A stretch of 64,000 nt of DNA, taken from contig CM074194.1 in NCBI GenBank assembly GCA_037179385.1, positions 3,737,001 through 3,801,000 of the forward strand. Direction: 5' to 3'. Both the position numbers and the translations under genes were made by a program. The stretch comes from Holothuria scabra (lineage: Eukaryota; Echinodermata; Holothuroidea; Aspidochirotida; Holothuriidae). Below, piece after piece: positions 1 through 9,439 of the stretch (its first letter is position 1; every line of letters starts with the position of its first letter). The notes under the pieces were generated by a model. The model worked only from the letters and a program-made list of their open reading frames with translations, did no database searches and was not told where the DNA came from.

Positions 1-1729
1 AGGTAACAATCTCTGACTGACTGAGGTACCAGAGTCTGCCTGATTCAGCAAGGTTTTGGCAAAATGGAGGGCTGCAGCCATGCCAGTACATTTTCTTGAT
101 AGGTAGTCAACAACCTTGAGAACAACTACATCTTACAATGTTGAAATTAAGTTGCAGGTATGGTATGCCTTATAAAATTACTGTAGTTATCATGATGGCT
201 ATGCTAATTAATGCATGACATAAGTCGTTAAAAAGGTGGCTCTCCCTCCTGGTCACTGGGGTGGTGCCAGGTGGGGAGAGGGTTTGGTGCCAAGTGGGGA
301 GGGGTTAATCCAAATATGTTTGAGAGGTGGGGCCTTAAACTGTACAGTAAAAGATGTAACCAATTAGCTCCTGTCTTGACTTTGCTTACAAGAAAAGCAT
401 GGTCTTCATTAAAATCTGAAAATTTTCCTCAAATCTAAGTTCCATTTTTTTTTTCCCCATTTCGTTAAAACAGCCTTAATCCTGCTTCAAAAGACATGAA
501 CCAACTCTGGTTTTTCCAAAGGGTGAGCAGATTCTTTCCACAAAGACCCCAAGTTATCCAATTTTTACAGTTCTTACCAATTTCTCCAGATTTTCAAATA
601 CATTAAAATGAAAGGCAACAAATTTGCTTTTCCATTTTTGTCAGATGGCGGTAATCCATTCAACGAAATAGGTGACTTTAAACTTTCATTCATTGTCCCG
701 CACAGGTCGTCGCACCAGGGGCACCTACGTGCTGCTCTTTTTGTTTGTTGCTCCGCGTAATGGATAGAAAAAACTGTCCAAAGCCCTTTACTGGAAAAAG
801 GTCGTGAGAGCCGCTGTAGTAGACCAACAGATTATATGTTGAGGTGTAAAATCCTATAACTAACTTCATTTAATTACATATTTACTGCAATAGCTCTTTA
901 TTTTCAAAATATTTGCCGAACAAAGAAAGACAACCGCTTTCGTCAGAACCTCTGATGAAATGTATATAAACCCCATTTTCAACTTTCATCATTGCTTGCC
1001 GAGGATTTCGTATAATGGAACAACTCCGTAGAAGTATTTGTCCCCTTAACGTTCCGTCGACGTATTTCTGAACTTCTGAACAGGGAGGTCCCTCTGGAAG
1101 AGACCAACCCTTTCCATGTACAATCGAATGAAGGGAAAAAATATCTATTTTGTCCATTTCTGGCGAACTTAAGAGACGACATAATTTGATCGTGACGTAA
1201 ATATGCACAGTCGAAATCACGCAGTCTTTCCTTCTCGTCTGACTCCCAGAGACGGTGTACTTCCGTGCGTGCACCCATTGATGCGCCATTGATCTTGCCC
1301 TGCACTATGGAAGCACCCAAATGGGAGTCTTCAACTGTAGAAGAGCTATCATACTGAATAGTCAGGTTTGAGAGCAGAAATCAACCCATCAACATAAAAA
1401 ATCACTCCTGAACCGCACATTGCGAAACTAAATACCATGTGCTCTAACATTTTGGGATAAAAAACAAAATTTTACATTGGTGGCTAGGTTGCACCAAATT
1501 GCATCTGAGGGCCCTTGGATATGTAAAAATCGTCCAGCCCTTAGATTAAATTCACGATAATCAATCTTTATCACCCATGCACTCAAAAATGCCTTCATAC
1601 ACCTCTGGAGACAACTATTAATCATGTAAGCATGTTCCCTTGCAATTGGCAACAAAGTTAAAAGAATATCAGGGATGAACTCTATTTATGTTCCTATATA
1701 ACTTGGGTTGCCAATTATGCAATAGTTCC
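1..1729. other. Intergenic stretch without a recognised gene
   Basis: No recognisable exon was found. Near 250-305 there is a short imperfect duplication built on GGTGCCAGGTGGGGAG and GGTGCCAAGTGGGGAG. Two overlapping minus-strand open frames lie at 882-1320 and are listed separately. The rest is AT-rich unique-looking DNA. Confidence 0.4.
882..1320 (-). other. Overlapping minus-strand open frames, unrecognised
   Basis: Two long minus-strand frames overlap here (882-1289, 135 codons; 979-1320, 113 codons). Both start with ATG and have a varied amino-acid composition rather than a simple-sequence one. I recognise no domain, signal peptide or family motif. An old coding exon or a piece of a mobile element whose frame has shifted would look like this, but so would chance. 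No convincing splice sites bound it. Confidence 0.15.
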
Positions 1730-2150
1730 CCCCTGAAGATTTAACTGGCGGAGCACCAACATCGGTCGACGCGGAGCGTAATAAAACCTTTTTTAACAAA
1801 GTCGTGACACCTCAGACAACCGGATATTTTCAACGCTTGTAAGTTACTTGTAAGTGTTTTTGTCCCGGGCGCCAAACCCAATAGCTTCACCACTGAAGAC
1901 TGTCTAAGCGGAGCACCACCGTGTCAGCGAGGAGTGAAAAGAAAATTTGGAAAAATTCGAACCCTCAGATAACCGGATGTGGCATTTTTCAGCATTGTAC
2001 TTTGAAGCTAAGGAGATTTTATTTTGGACTTTCGTTTGCAGTAAAATCAATAAAAAAGAAAAGAAAAAAGAACAAAACAAAAACAAACTTGACGAGTGAT
2101 CAGAAATACATACCAGTATCAGAAGTAATAAACTACTTCCATTAGATTGT
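1730..2150 (+). repeat. Two tandem copies of the 'GCGGAGC' interspersed repeat
   Basis: The block starting at 1735 (a GCGGAGCACCAAC core, then GACGCGGAGCGTAATAAAA, then a CAGACAACCGGAT core) recurs at about 1895 (AAGCGGAGCACCACCG, then CAGATAACCGGATGTGGCAT). The second copy continues through a GTAAAATCAATAAAAAAGA tail. More copies lie at 3055-3290, 6565-6765 and, reverse-complemented, at 8530-8640 and 8752-9110. This is a moderately diverged interspersed family of unknown class; it has no coding capacity and I see no terminal repeats. Confidence 0.6.
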
Positions 2151-2550
2151 GGTGGTGAACATTGAATAATAATTTATAATATTATATAAATTTACATCAT
2201 TATATAAGTGGCATTTTCCGAGCTTGTAACAAGAAACGGAGCAGTCTCTAATTCGAGCTTTTGTTTGAGAAATAACATTAACATTTCAATAAAAACAGTA
2301 ACTTGCTAAGTGATACGAAAACAACCAGTTAAAATGTACCACTATCATTAGATGAAATGGTCTATCTTTTCAGGGAAAACCACAGTGTACGAAATTGAAA
2401 ACATGAGAACGTTTTCGCTCTGCATTATTTTGACTCTTGGTTGGATTGATTTGAAAGGTACATGAAATTGATGAAATTTTCTGTGTATAGTACCCGAACG
2501 TATGATTTTACTTATAACGCCTTTTGACCGATCAATTAGAGACTCTCCTC
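2151..2550. other. AT-rich spacer
   Basis: Contains the AT-rich tract ATAATAATTTATAATATTAT near 2166 and a stretch related to the tail of the neighbouring repeat family (AACTTGCTAAGTGATACGAA, which recurs at 6720). No gene seen. Confidence 0.35.
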
Positions 2551-2554
2551 ACTG

Positions 2555-2690
2555 GTAGTGTTTAAGAAGCGTTTAAAACCATTTTGTTTGCTTAATATGG
2601 TTTTCATATCTCTTTTATTTCTTCTTTTTTCCGTTGTTGTATTGCGCTTAGATCTGTTTATAAGCGCATTATTAATATTATATGAAATGT
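2555..2690 (+). mobile_element. 3' end fragment of a CR1/L2-like LINE
   Basis: The frame from 2558 begins VFKKRLKPFCLL, the kind of C-terminal ending seen in many CR1/L2/Jockey-type reverse transcriptase ORFs. It is followed by a T-rich segment and the pair TTGCGCTTAGATCTG / TTTATAAGCGCATTATTAAT, resembling the short structured 3' end of such LINEs. Only the extreme 3' end survives, typical of 5'-truncated retroposition. The family is inferred from motif style; no RT core is present. Confidence 0.45.
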
Positions 2691-2827
2691 ATGTAAAATA
2701 TGTGGAAATATTTGACGTTACAAGGTGGGTTCAGATGAGTTTTCGGGCAGACTTTATATGGGAAGACATTCTCACACTATACTTTATATCATAATATGTA
2801 ATTGGAATACAGCCTTTATCCAATGGG

Positions 2828-3025
2828 CATTACCGGACCGCGTGTTTGGTATAACGGTAGAGCAGCCGCCTTTCACTTGGAGGGCCCGGGTTCGTTTCCC
2901 TCGTCGAGTCTAAAAAGATCCTTAAAGGGAACCTACTGCCCTTGTGCATGATCAACGGCGGACGAAATTCGTTTGGACCAAGACTTCTCAAATAGTACCA
3001 TGGGATGTCGTGCAATTTTTTTTGG
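2828..3025 (+). repeat. tRNA-derived SINE
   Basis: An internal RNA polymerase III promoter is visible: an A-box-like TGGTATAACGGTAGAGC at 2847-2863 and a B-box GGTTCGTTTCC at 2889-2899, spaced as in a tRNA gene. The anticodon arm does not pair properly and there is no 7-bp acceptor stem, so this is not a working tRNA. A non-tRNA body of about 110 bp follows and ends in a T-rich and then G-rich tract near 3020-3035. Confidence 0.55.
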
Positions 3026-3049
3026 GGGGGGGGGCATGAGAAGCGTTGA

Positions 3050-3300
3050 CGGACTTCCCGAAAGACTATCTTAGCGGAGCGCCACCATCAGTTGACGCGG
3101 AGCGTACAGAAAATTTTGAAAAATCGCGACTTCTCAGATAGCCGGAAATTGCATTTGCCAGGCTTGTAAGTAGAATTTAAGTAGTTGTTATTTTGAGCTT
3201 TTCTTTGCAATAAAATCTTCATTTTAAAAAGAAGAAAATCAAATTTCAAAATGATCAGAAAGTTACCCGATAAAATGCACTGGCTTTACAGGACGATGTG
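3050..3300 (+). repeat. 'GCGGAGC' repeat family, third copy
   Basis: Carries the same ordered landmarks as at 1895: TTAGCGGAGCGCCACCATC, GACGCGGAGCGTACAGAAAA, CAGATAGCCGGAAATTGCAT, AATAAAATCTTCATTTTAAA. It is the best-preserved copy of the family in the window. Confidence 0.6.
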
Positions 3301-3344
3301 ACATTTTATCATTTTCTTAGTCGCAAAGTAAAATCTCCATTAAA

Positions 3345-3890
3345 AAGTATAGACCAGAACCAAATTTTTGTTTAATATGTTACAGACGAACATATTCTAA
3401 GCACTCTGGTGAAGTTTTCATTCATTTCTCATGTTCGGTTCTCAAGATATTAGCAACTGAAGTTGACACATTTTCTACTAAAGGTACACTTCCACCAAAC
3501 ATGTGCGTTGTCATGTATTGATATTGATGGTCAATGTTTTGTTTTGTATTTTATTTATGATTGATCCTGCTGTTTGATCTTGAATTGATTAGGGATGCTA
3601 TCTTGCCCTTAAGGCAAATTAAGTTTTTAAACTTCCATTACTCGGGATGCACCTATGGTTGCAACATATCACAGTTAAATTGTATAAATATGGTGTTAAA
3701 TTTTAGAGAAAAACAACTAAACATTTCCGTCAATGTGAATATACGATATCACGTCTACTTGTTGCAAGTTCACTCTTTGTAGAAAATATGTCAACCTCAA
3801 TTCTTATATCTCGAGAACCAAACAAGCCTAGAATATGTTCCTCTTCAAAATATCAAACATAAATTTGTTCTGGACTTTTTTGTTTCAAGG
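3345..3890. repeat. Foldback element with ~130-bp inverted arms
   Basis: The segment from about 3350 (GACCAGAACCAAATTTTTGT, GAACATATTCTAAGC, GGTTCTCAAGATATTAGCAA, GACACATTTTCTACTAAAGG) recurs reverse-complemented at about 3760-3880 (AAGTTCACTCTTTGTAGAAA, ATATCTCGAGAACCAAACAA, GCCTAGAATATGTTCC, AAATTTGTTCTGGAC). The arms enclose about 270 bp. A related direct fragment lies in ARL3 intron 4 near 17200-17340. No coding capacity. Confidence 0.55.
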
Positions 3891-3983
3891 AGCTGCACAC
3901 CGTTGGAAATAAATTGAAATCATAACTTTTCGAATCATATTAACTCATATGACCAGTGATCAAATGAGCCTGTAAACCTGAAC

Positions 3984-4085
3984 CGGCCACACAGAAGCAC
4001 TGGTAGCGCTACCAGCACCAATAACAGTACTGATTCAGTACTGCTATTGGTGCTGGTAGCGCTATCAACACTTCTGGGCGACCGG
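3984..4085. repeat. ~100-bp near-perfect palindrome
   Basis: The sequence folds back on itself around position 4034. CAGTACTGA at 4025-4033 faces TCAGTACTG at 4035-4043, and outward GCTGGTAGCGCTACCAG on the left faces TGCTGGTAGCGCTATCAA on the right, with few mismatches out to the CCGG pair near 3983 and 4083. Each arm itself contains TGGTAGCGCTACCA, a second palindrome. Confidence 0.7.
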
Positions 4086-4089
4086 TACT

Positions 4090-6560
4090 GGGCTAAAATT
4101 TTTGTTCAATTACGAAGTATATCTTTGACAATTTGGCATTAGTTTATACTTTATGAATAATATATGACATTTGCATGAGATAAAAGGCTGGGATAGTTTA
4201 CCCAGATTAAGAAAAGGTTTTTTTTTTCATTCATGTCATATCGAATAACGTTATTTTTGGAAAATTGAAGACCATGCTTTGGAAATGTTGGGGAGGGGGG
4301 CAAGTGCCCCCTGTGCCCCTATGGCGAGCCGCTAATGACAGCATGATGCTCTAACAGGGGAGCGAAAACAAGCCAGTGCGCCTCAAAAAAAGGCCGTGAA
4401 ACCCATCTGACTATTTAACTGACCGATGGGCATTACCGTTGCACGAATTGGTCTGTCAGGAGGGGTAGACGGCAAACTATGGGGTACTGCATGTACCTAA
4501 ACACCCTCCCGTCGGCTGGCAATTTTGCAATAGAAAACGTCCTAGAACTCACATTTCCGTGCCCTAATATGTTTCAATTTCGGACCAAGTTTTTGCAAGA
4601 CTACCGGTATATATAAAGTGGGACTAAAATGCGTCGTAATTCAAGCCTGAGTTGTAATCATTTTTATTTTCCATGATAATTTTACTTTGGACAGTTGGAA
4701 CAAGGCGTTTTTTCGGGCAAGGTTTTAAAGAATTCAGATAATCGACCACTTTGGGCATTGTGTTGCACAAGATTTAAAATTAGGCCGCGGAGTAATTGTT
4801 TCTTTTTGGCCATGAGCTACATGAATTTCTTTTTTGTATTTTTGATGAGAATGTTGACAACTATCATGATACTCTTTCAGCATGCAGTTGCTTGAAAGAA
4901 GTCGGATATTCGACCATTTCTGGTGTGGTTTTTCAATATGATATAAAACTCATATATAGCTCTTAGCTCATAACAGTTTTTGAGCTGCCCGAAGTTGTTG
5001 CGGCCATAATGTTTTCCCCTCTTCTGGCATAATTTTTTTTTTACATTTAGGGCACATGTGAGAATTATCTGTGCAATTAGCACCACGCCGTTTTTTAAAA
5101 CTGAATGGCTGGAGAAAGGAAGGTAGAACCCTGGTGCCATCCGAATGCGATTGAAACGGTACAAAGAAAAAAATAGGGAGGAAGACTAAGGTGGACTTAG
5201 TGCACGGAAATGTGGGTAATTGAGAAACATTTTTTGCGTAGAAAACAATTAAAATGTTTCTATCGTCCTTACTGTATACCCTTGTAGATAGAGGATGGAG
5301 ATGCACCTGGCGTATATTGTCTTACGGTTAGCTACTGGTATGTCCTTCCAGTAATTTGATCTTCGTAATAGTGGTCATTAGTGCGAAGCACGATCAAATG
5401 TGCAACAGGCTTGCCGAAATGTTTAATTTGAAATCATTATTGCCGAGGTACTAGATACTAGGTGCCGGCGTGCCGCCGGTACGGGCGACAACACGGGGTA
5501 ACGGGGGACATGTTACCCCAATCGTTTTTCGAGGGGGACATCTTATCAAATGTCCCCGCCAATATTTTAGGCATGAAGAAATATTGCCGATTTCCTATTT
5601 GGTTTTAATCATTAGACTAGTTAATATATTTTGCTATTGATGTGACATGCAGTGTTAATTTCTGCAGCATTATGTCGCTAAACGACAAAAATTTTGGCGC
5701 TCTACGCGCGCTATTCTCCACAGTTACATTTGGTTAAAATTGCTTAAGGAGACTTTCAGATATGTTGATAAGTATAGTTTTCCCAAAAGCCCACCGTATT
5801 TAGTAGCATTTAGTAGCGTTATCCTACCAAAGTCGTGCCTATTTGGAATAATACTATAATTCCGTTTTTGCTGTTGTTTGAAAGATTTTAGATTCAGACA
5901 CAACATCATACTGAGTTGAAAATAAGTGCATGACTCAATGATAAGTTCAAAGAAGTTGAAAGGGAATTACTCCCGAAATTTGTTGCCTAAAGCTAATTGG
6001 TTTTTACTTCAGGTATATTTTTAAGAAGAAAGTAATATTCTTAATTGTTGAATGATCTTTGATTATAATCAAAGTCAAAAGGTGCGGGACACTGACTGAC
6101 CTTTATAGTATGCCAAGAGAGTTCGCTGATTACATAGACTTGCAAGCCCCCCTGATGATAATTTTGTGAACAATGTAATAGGGTTTGCATCTGCACAAGG
6201 AAGAGCTCAAGTTTCGGAACGGAAAGGGAACAATAAGTTAGTTGGGGAACTTTGAATTATCTTGTATGAGATGTAACTGAACGTTGTTCCAGCCAAATAT
6301 TTTCAGTATTTCTAGAGCAAACCCTGCAATTTTTGCTTCAAACTTTCCCGTTCCGGATATTGTTTCGGAAAACCGTCATTTCTGTGGCAGCTTCAGGTTG
6401 TTGGATCTTTAACTGAGTAGGGCTGCTCCTCCCCCTTCTTGTCATATCCTGTCATTACCCCTTTTACAGTATGACTAATTTGTTGCAAAAGGCATGCATT
6501 CTTTGACTGTGGATATGTCTATAAGTGAGAAAACTGCACAGTGATCACAAAGTTGTTAAA
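4090..6560. other. Intergenic stretch without a recognised gene
   Basis: No gene is supported. Short tracts of note are a G-rich run near 4288 (GGGGAGGGGGGCAAGTGCCC), a GC-rich patch near 5462-5500 (GTGCCGGCGTGCCGCCGG) and a GGGGACA / TGTCCCC pair near 5505-5560. The open frames here are short and lack protein-like composition. Confidence 0.4.
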
Positions 6561-6564
6561 AAAT

Positions 6565-6765
6565 ACTTTGCCCGAAAGGCTAATGGCTGTGTCGAGCAAA
6601 GAGTTTGAAAAATTGGGACCCGTCAGATGGCCGAAAATTGCGTTTTCATCATGCTTGACGAGAAGGTCTAAACAGTCTATATTTTTAGCTTTTGTTTTCA
6701 ATAACATATAAAATCAGCAACTTGCTAAGTGATCGATCAGAACATTACCGCATAAAATGCAGCCT
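6565..6765 (+). repeat. 'GCGGAGC' repeat family, diverged fourth copy
   Basis: Landmarks recur in order: TGTCGAGCAAAGAGTTTGAA, GTCAGATGGCCGAAAATTGC, TTTTAGCTTTTGTTTTCAAT, AACTTGCTAAGTGATCGATC. It is more diverged than the copies at 1895 and 3055 but shares the GATGGCCG core and the tail. Confidence 0.5.
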
Positions 6766-7278
6766 TAGCTTAAATGGTCTTGAATATTTTCGAGTAAAAC
6801 TAATATTTCTCTTTTGTAACTCTTGGCTAAATTCAGGATCAGCTGAATTGATAAAATTATCATGTCACTGCATGAACTCTCGAGGCTGTAATTGATTTTA
6901 CTCTTAACATCTTTTTGCATGATAAATGACAAACTATTGCTCACCCCACTTGAACAACCTCCGCTCCACTTCACTGTCTCAGTCGTGTACGTCTATGTCG
7001 GCCACGGAAGGAGTCTAAGGGATGGGCCTCCCTCTTTGAGTATTTTTAAAAAAAAGTAGGTTTTATACATGCAATTTGCAAGGTGGCACAGATGCTACCT
7101 TTTGAAGTAAAATTTGCAATTTGACAACTTGAAATTTTAATATATTTTTAATTAAAAATTGGCATCACATGAGTGCCCCTTGGGGAGACGATTCCTCCCC
7201 TTAGTGAGAAAGTAGATGTCGTTACATGCAATTTGGCGACACATACTGGTATCTGCATTCTTACTTCCCCATTCTACC

Positions 7279-7461
7279 GGTGTTGTAACAAGTCACGACT
7301 CGAGTCACTTCCTCTCAAAATGATAGTGACTCGATAGAATTCAGGAGTAATTTCCCCATTGAAATAGTACAGGGACTCGAGACAATGACTCGACTCGAGT
7401 CACTAAAAATTTGAAAACTGGTGACTCGAGTCACTAATCTTGTGACTAATTACAACACTGC
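7279..7461. mobile_element. MITE with internal GACTCGAGTCACT repeats
   Basis: Outer inverted repeats GTTGTAACAAGTCAC (left) and GTGACTAATTACAAC (right) bound about 180 bp that carry several GACTCGAGTCACT-type units in both orientations. The motif ACTCGAGT is itself palindromic, so the element can fold extensively. I could not identify a clean target-site duplication. Confidence 0.55.
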
Positions 7462-7689
7462 AGGACGACGAAGTTTTATGGGACCAGGTCTTTTACATCC
7501 ATTGTCCCAGAGGAAACAGTCTGCTTGTTAACGTACCCAGACCTGTGATGCAAATGGTCTGAGGGCCTGAAGTTGGTCAAGTGTGGCAGTGCCGGTCGGG
7601 ACGTATAGCTTCTTCGGGAAGCAGTTTAAAGTTTGTTTTCGCCGAACGGCCCTTTGCTAGAGGGTCGGGAGGACTTCAGAAAAAATAAT

Positions 7690-7880
7690 GATTTTAAAAA
7701 GGATTGGAAAACCTGTCTTTTTTATTGTCTTAACTGATCATTGCTTTGTATGTTATCGTTCTTGTTCTTTTCTGGGTTTTCTGTTTTGGCTTATCTGTTT
7801 AATTTTAGTGTGCTTTGTGTTAATCTGATCGTACAGCGCTTTGAATGTATTTGAAAAGGACTGAATGTCATTAAAAAAAA
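7690..7880 (+). mobile_element. LINE 3' untranslated fragment
   Basis: A T/G-rich tract ends in CAGCGCTTTGAATGTATTTG and an A-rich tail (TTAAAAAAAAGGCATC). The GCGCTTTGAA motif followed by a short A-rich end resembles L2/CR1-type LINE 3' ends. The class is inferred. Confidence 0.35.
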
Positions 7881-7935
7881 GGCATCTGTGAGGGGGCATG
7901 GTCCCTGGTCCCCCTGCGTACGCCACTGAAAACTT

Positions 7936-8121
7936 ATGCCCATCTTGCTCTTTCTTCGATATTATTACTTCAAGTTTTGCCTCGGGTACCCTTACACTGC
8001 CTCCTTGGTTGATAAAATTGAGCAAATCCAACGTATGGCAGCTGATTCGTTTGTTGATTACTCCGCCCATAGGATTTTTGCTAAAGTGGTAAGAGATTGC
8101 AAGGGCGTAGCCAGCATGTAG
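7936..8121 (+). pseudogene. Remnant of a LINE reverse transcriptase C-terminal region
   Basis: The frame contains LVDKIEQIQRMAADSFVDYS (about 8005-8065). This aligns by eye with the IDKIEAVQRRAARFVLNYYD segment of the LINE at 10321-10380 in the same window: both have the DKIE.(I/V)QR.AA core found after the RT domain in CR1/Jockey-type elements. Only about 40 codons are recognisable, so this is an isolated relic. Confidence 0.5.
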
Positions 8122-8529
8122 CACTGTCGGCCCGGGCCGAGACTTTTTGGCTAAGTCGTCTTTTAAAAAAAAAGCACATATAAAAATGGAACATATAAAA
8201 ATGAAAGGAAACTTAAAAATTGCCGTAATCGTCCACTAAAATCTTGTTGATTTGAAACAATCATGACTCTAAAACGCTCCCACCAGGCCGGGGTAGCCAA
8301 GTCAACTTTGGTTGCTTATAGCCGACTGAGATGTCAAATCGAGCATATCTAGGTTCATTTCCGACGGACTGCCACCATTCTCCAGCCTACTTGTTTCTGT
8401 AAATAAAGATGGCAGCCTCCGCGGTGTTGCACATGTATGCTTTCATCATAAATGGTCATCTTTTGATCATCTTGTTCTTATCGAAAATACGTGAAAACAC
8501 ACCAAAGAAGATCAAGTACATCAAAGAGA

Positions 8530-8640
8530 AGGGAAATGCAACCTCCGGCTATCTGGTTCCTTGAAAAGCAAGAAAATTAGCTGCACGTACCGCCAACTGT
8601 TGGTGGCGCTCCGCTTACATGGTTTTGACGCCACTTTGTG
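8530..8640 (-). repeat. 'GCGGAGC' repeat family, reverse-oriented copy
   Basis: Read on the minus strand it gives the family landmarks in the usual order: GTAAGCGGAGCGCCACCAAC, then GGTTCCAA..., then AGATAGCCGGAGGTTGCAT. It lies just before a tandem duplication carrying the same GGAATAC/GGAACG-CCACC ends. Confidence 0.5.
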
Positions 8641-8751
8641 CCAGTGGCGCCGGCGCGGGGGGCATGTGCCCCCCAATCATGTCACAGCCCCCAAAATGAC
8701 ATCGTCTGAAAACATGTTTAAGCTCTTTATTTTTGTAGGGGGCGGGGTACA

Positions 8752-9110
8752 AACAGAGTCGTAGAGGCCATCTCCTGCAACCTGGGAGGGTCTGTGGAAC
8801 ATTTTCTCGGTGCACTCCGTCCGCGCCAACCTGTGGTGGTATTCCGCTTAGGTGGTTTCCGTATCATCTGGGTTTTGAACCAGGAGATAACAGTGTAAGC
8901 TTAAGACACCCAATGCGAGAGACATTTCTCCTAGAAGTGAGAACTATGAAGTAAAAAATAGCACTTTGAGAGGGTTTCCATTAGGTTGAAATAGAGTCAT
9001 AGAGGCCATTTCCTGCGATCTGGCGGGTCTGTCAAACAAAAAATTTTCGGCGTGCGTTCCGCGCCAACCCATGATGACGTTCCGCTTAGATGGTCTCCCG
9101 TGTCATCTTC
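8752..9110 (-). repeat. Two direct copies of a ~115-bp repeat 243 bp apart
   Basis: ACAGAGTCGTAGAGGCCATC at 8752 and ATAGAGTCATAGAGGCCATT at 8993 start two matching segments. Both continue through TCCTGC(A/G)A(C/T)CTGG, a CCGCGCCAACC block and TTCCGCTTAG(G/A)TGGT. The ends match the reverse complement of the 'GCGGAGC' family, so each copy is probably a family member in minus orientation. Confidence 0.5.
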
Positions 9111-9439
9111 CCCCAATACCAACACCCTGGCGGCGACCCTGCTTTGTGCCTAAAACTTTTAAAATCCTGGCTACGCTCCTGGATTGAGGGTGAGATAGCC
9201 TCAAAGAAGAGAGTCTTTTAATATGCTTGGTAACCTCCAGAAAGCCAGATTGGGCCCATGGTCTATCTTGCCACTTTCCAACGCCAACCTCAGTGGTCCG
9301 GTGTCCTATAAGCATCAAAACTGAATAGTTACACAACCATCCAAATAAACAAGGACTGCTACAGATACAACTTCTTTCATCGCACCGTCAGAGATTAAAA
9401 CCTTCTTCCCCAGGATATTACTGACCTCTAGGGTCTTAA

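Noticed and set aside
882..1320. Minus-strand frames as a confident gene
   Set aside because: Two overlapping frames of similar length, no recognised domain and no convincing splice sites.
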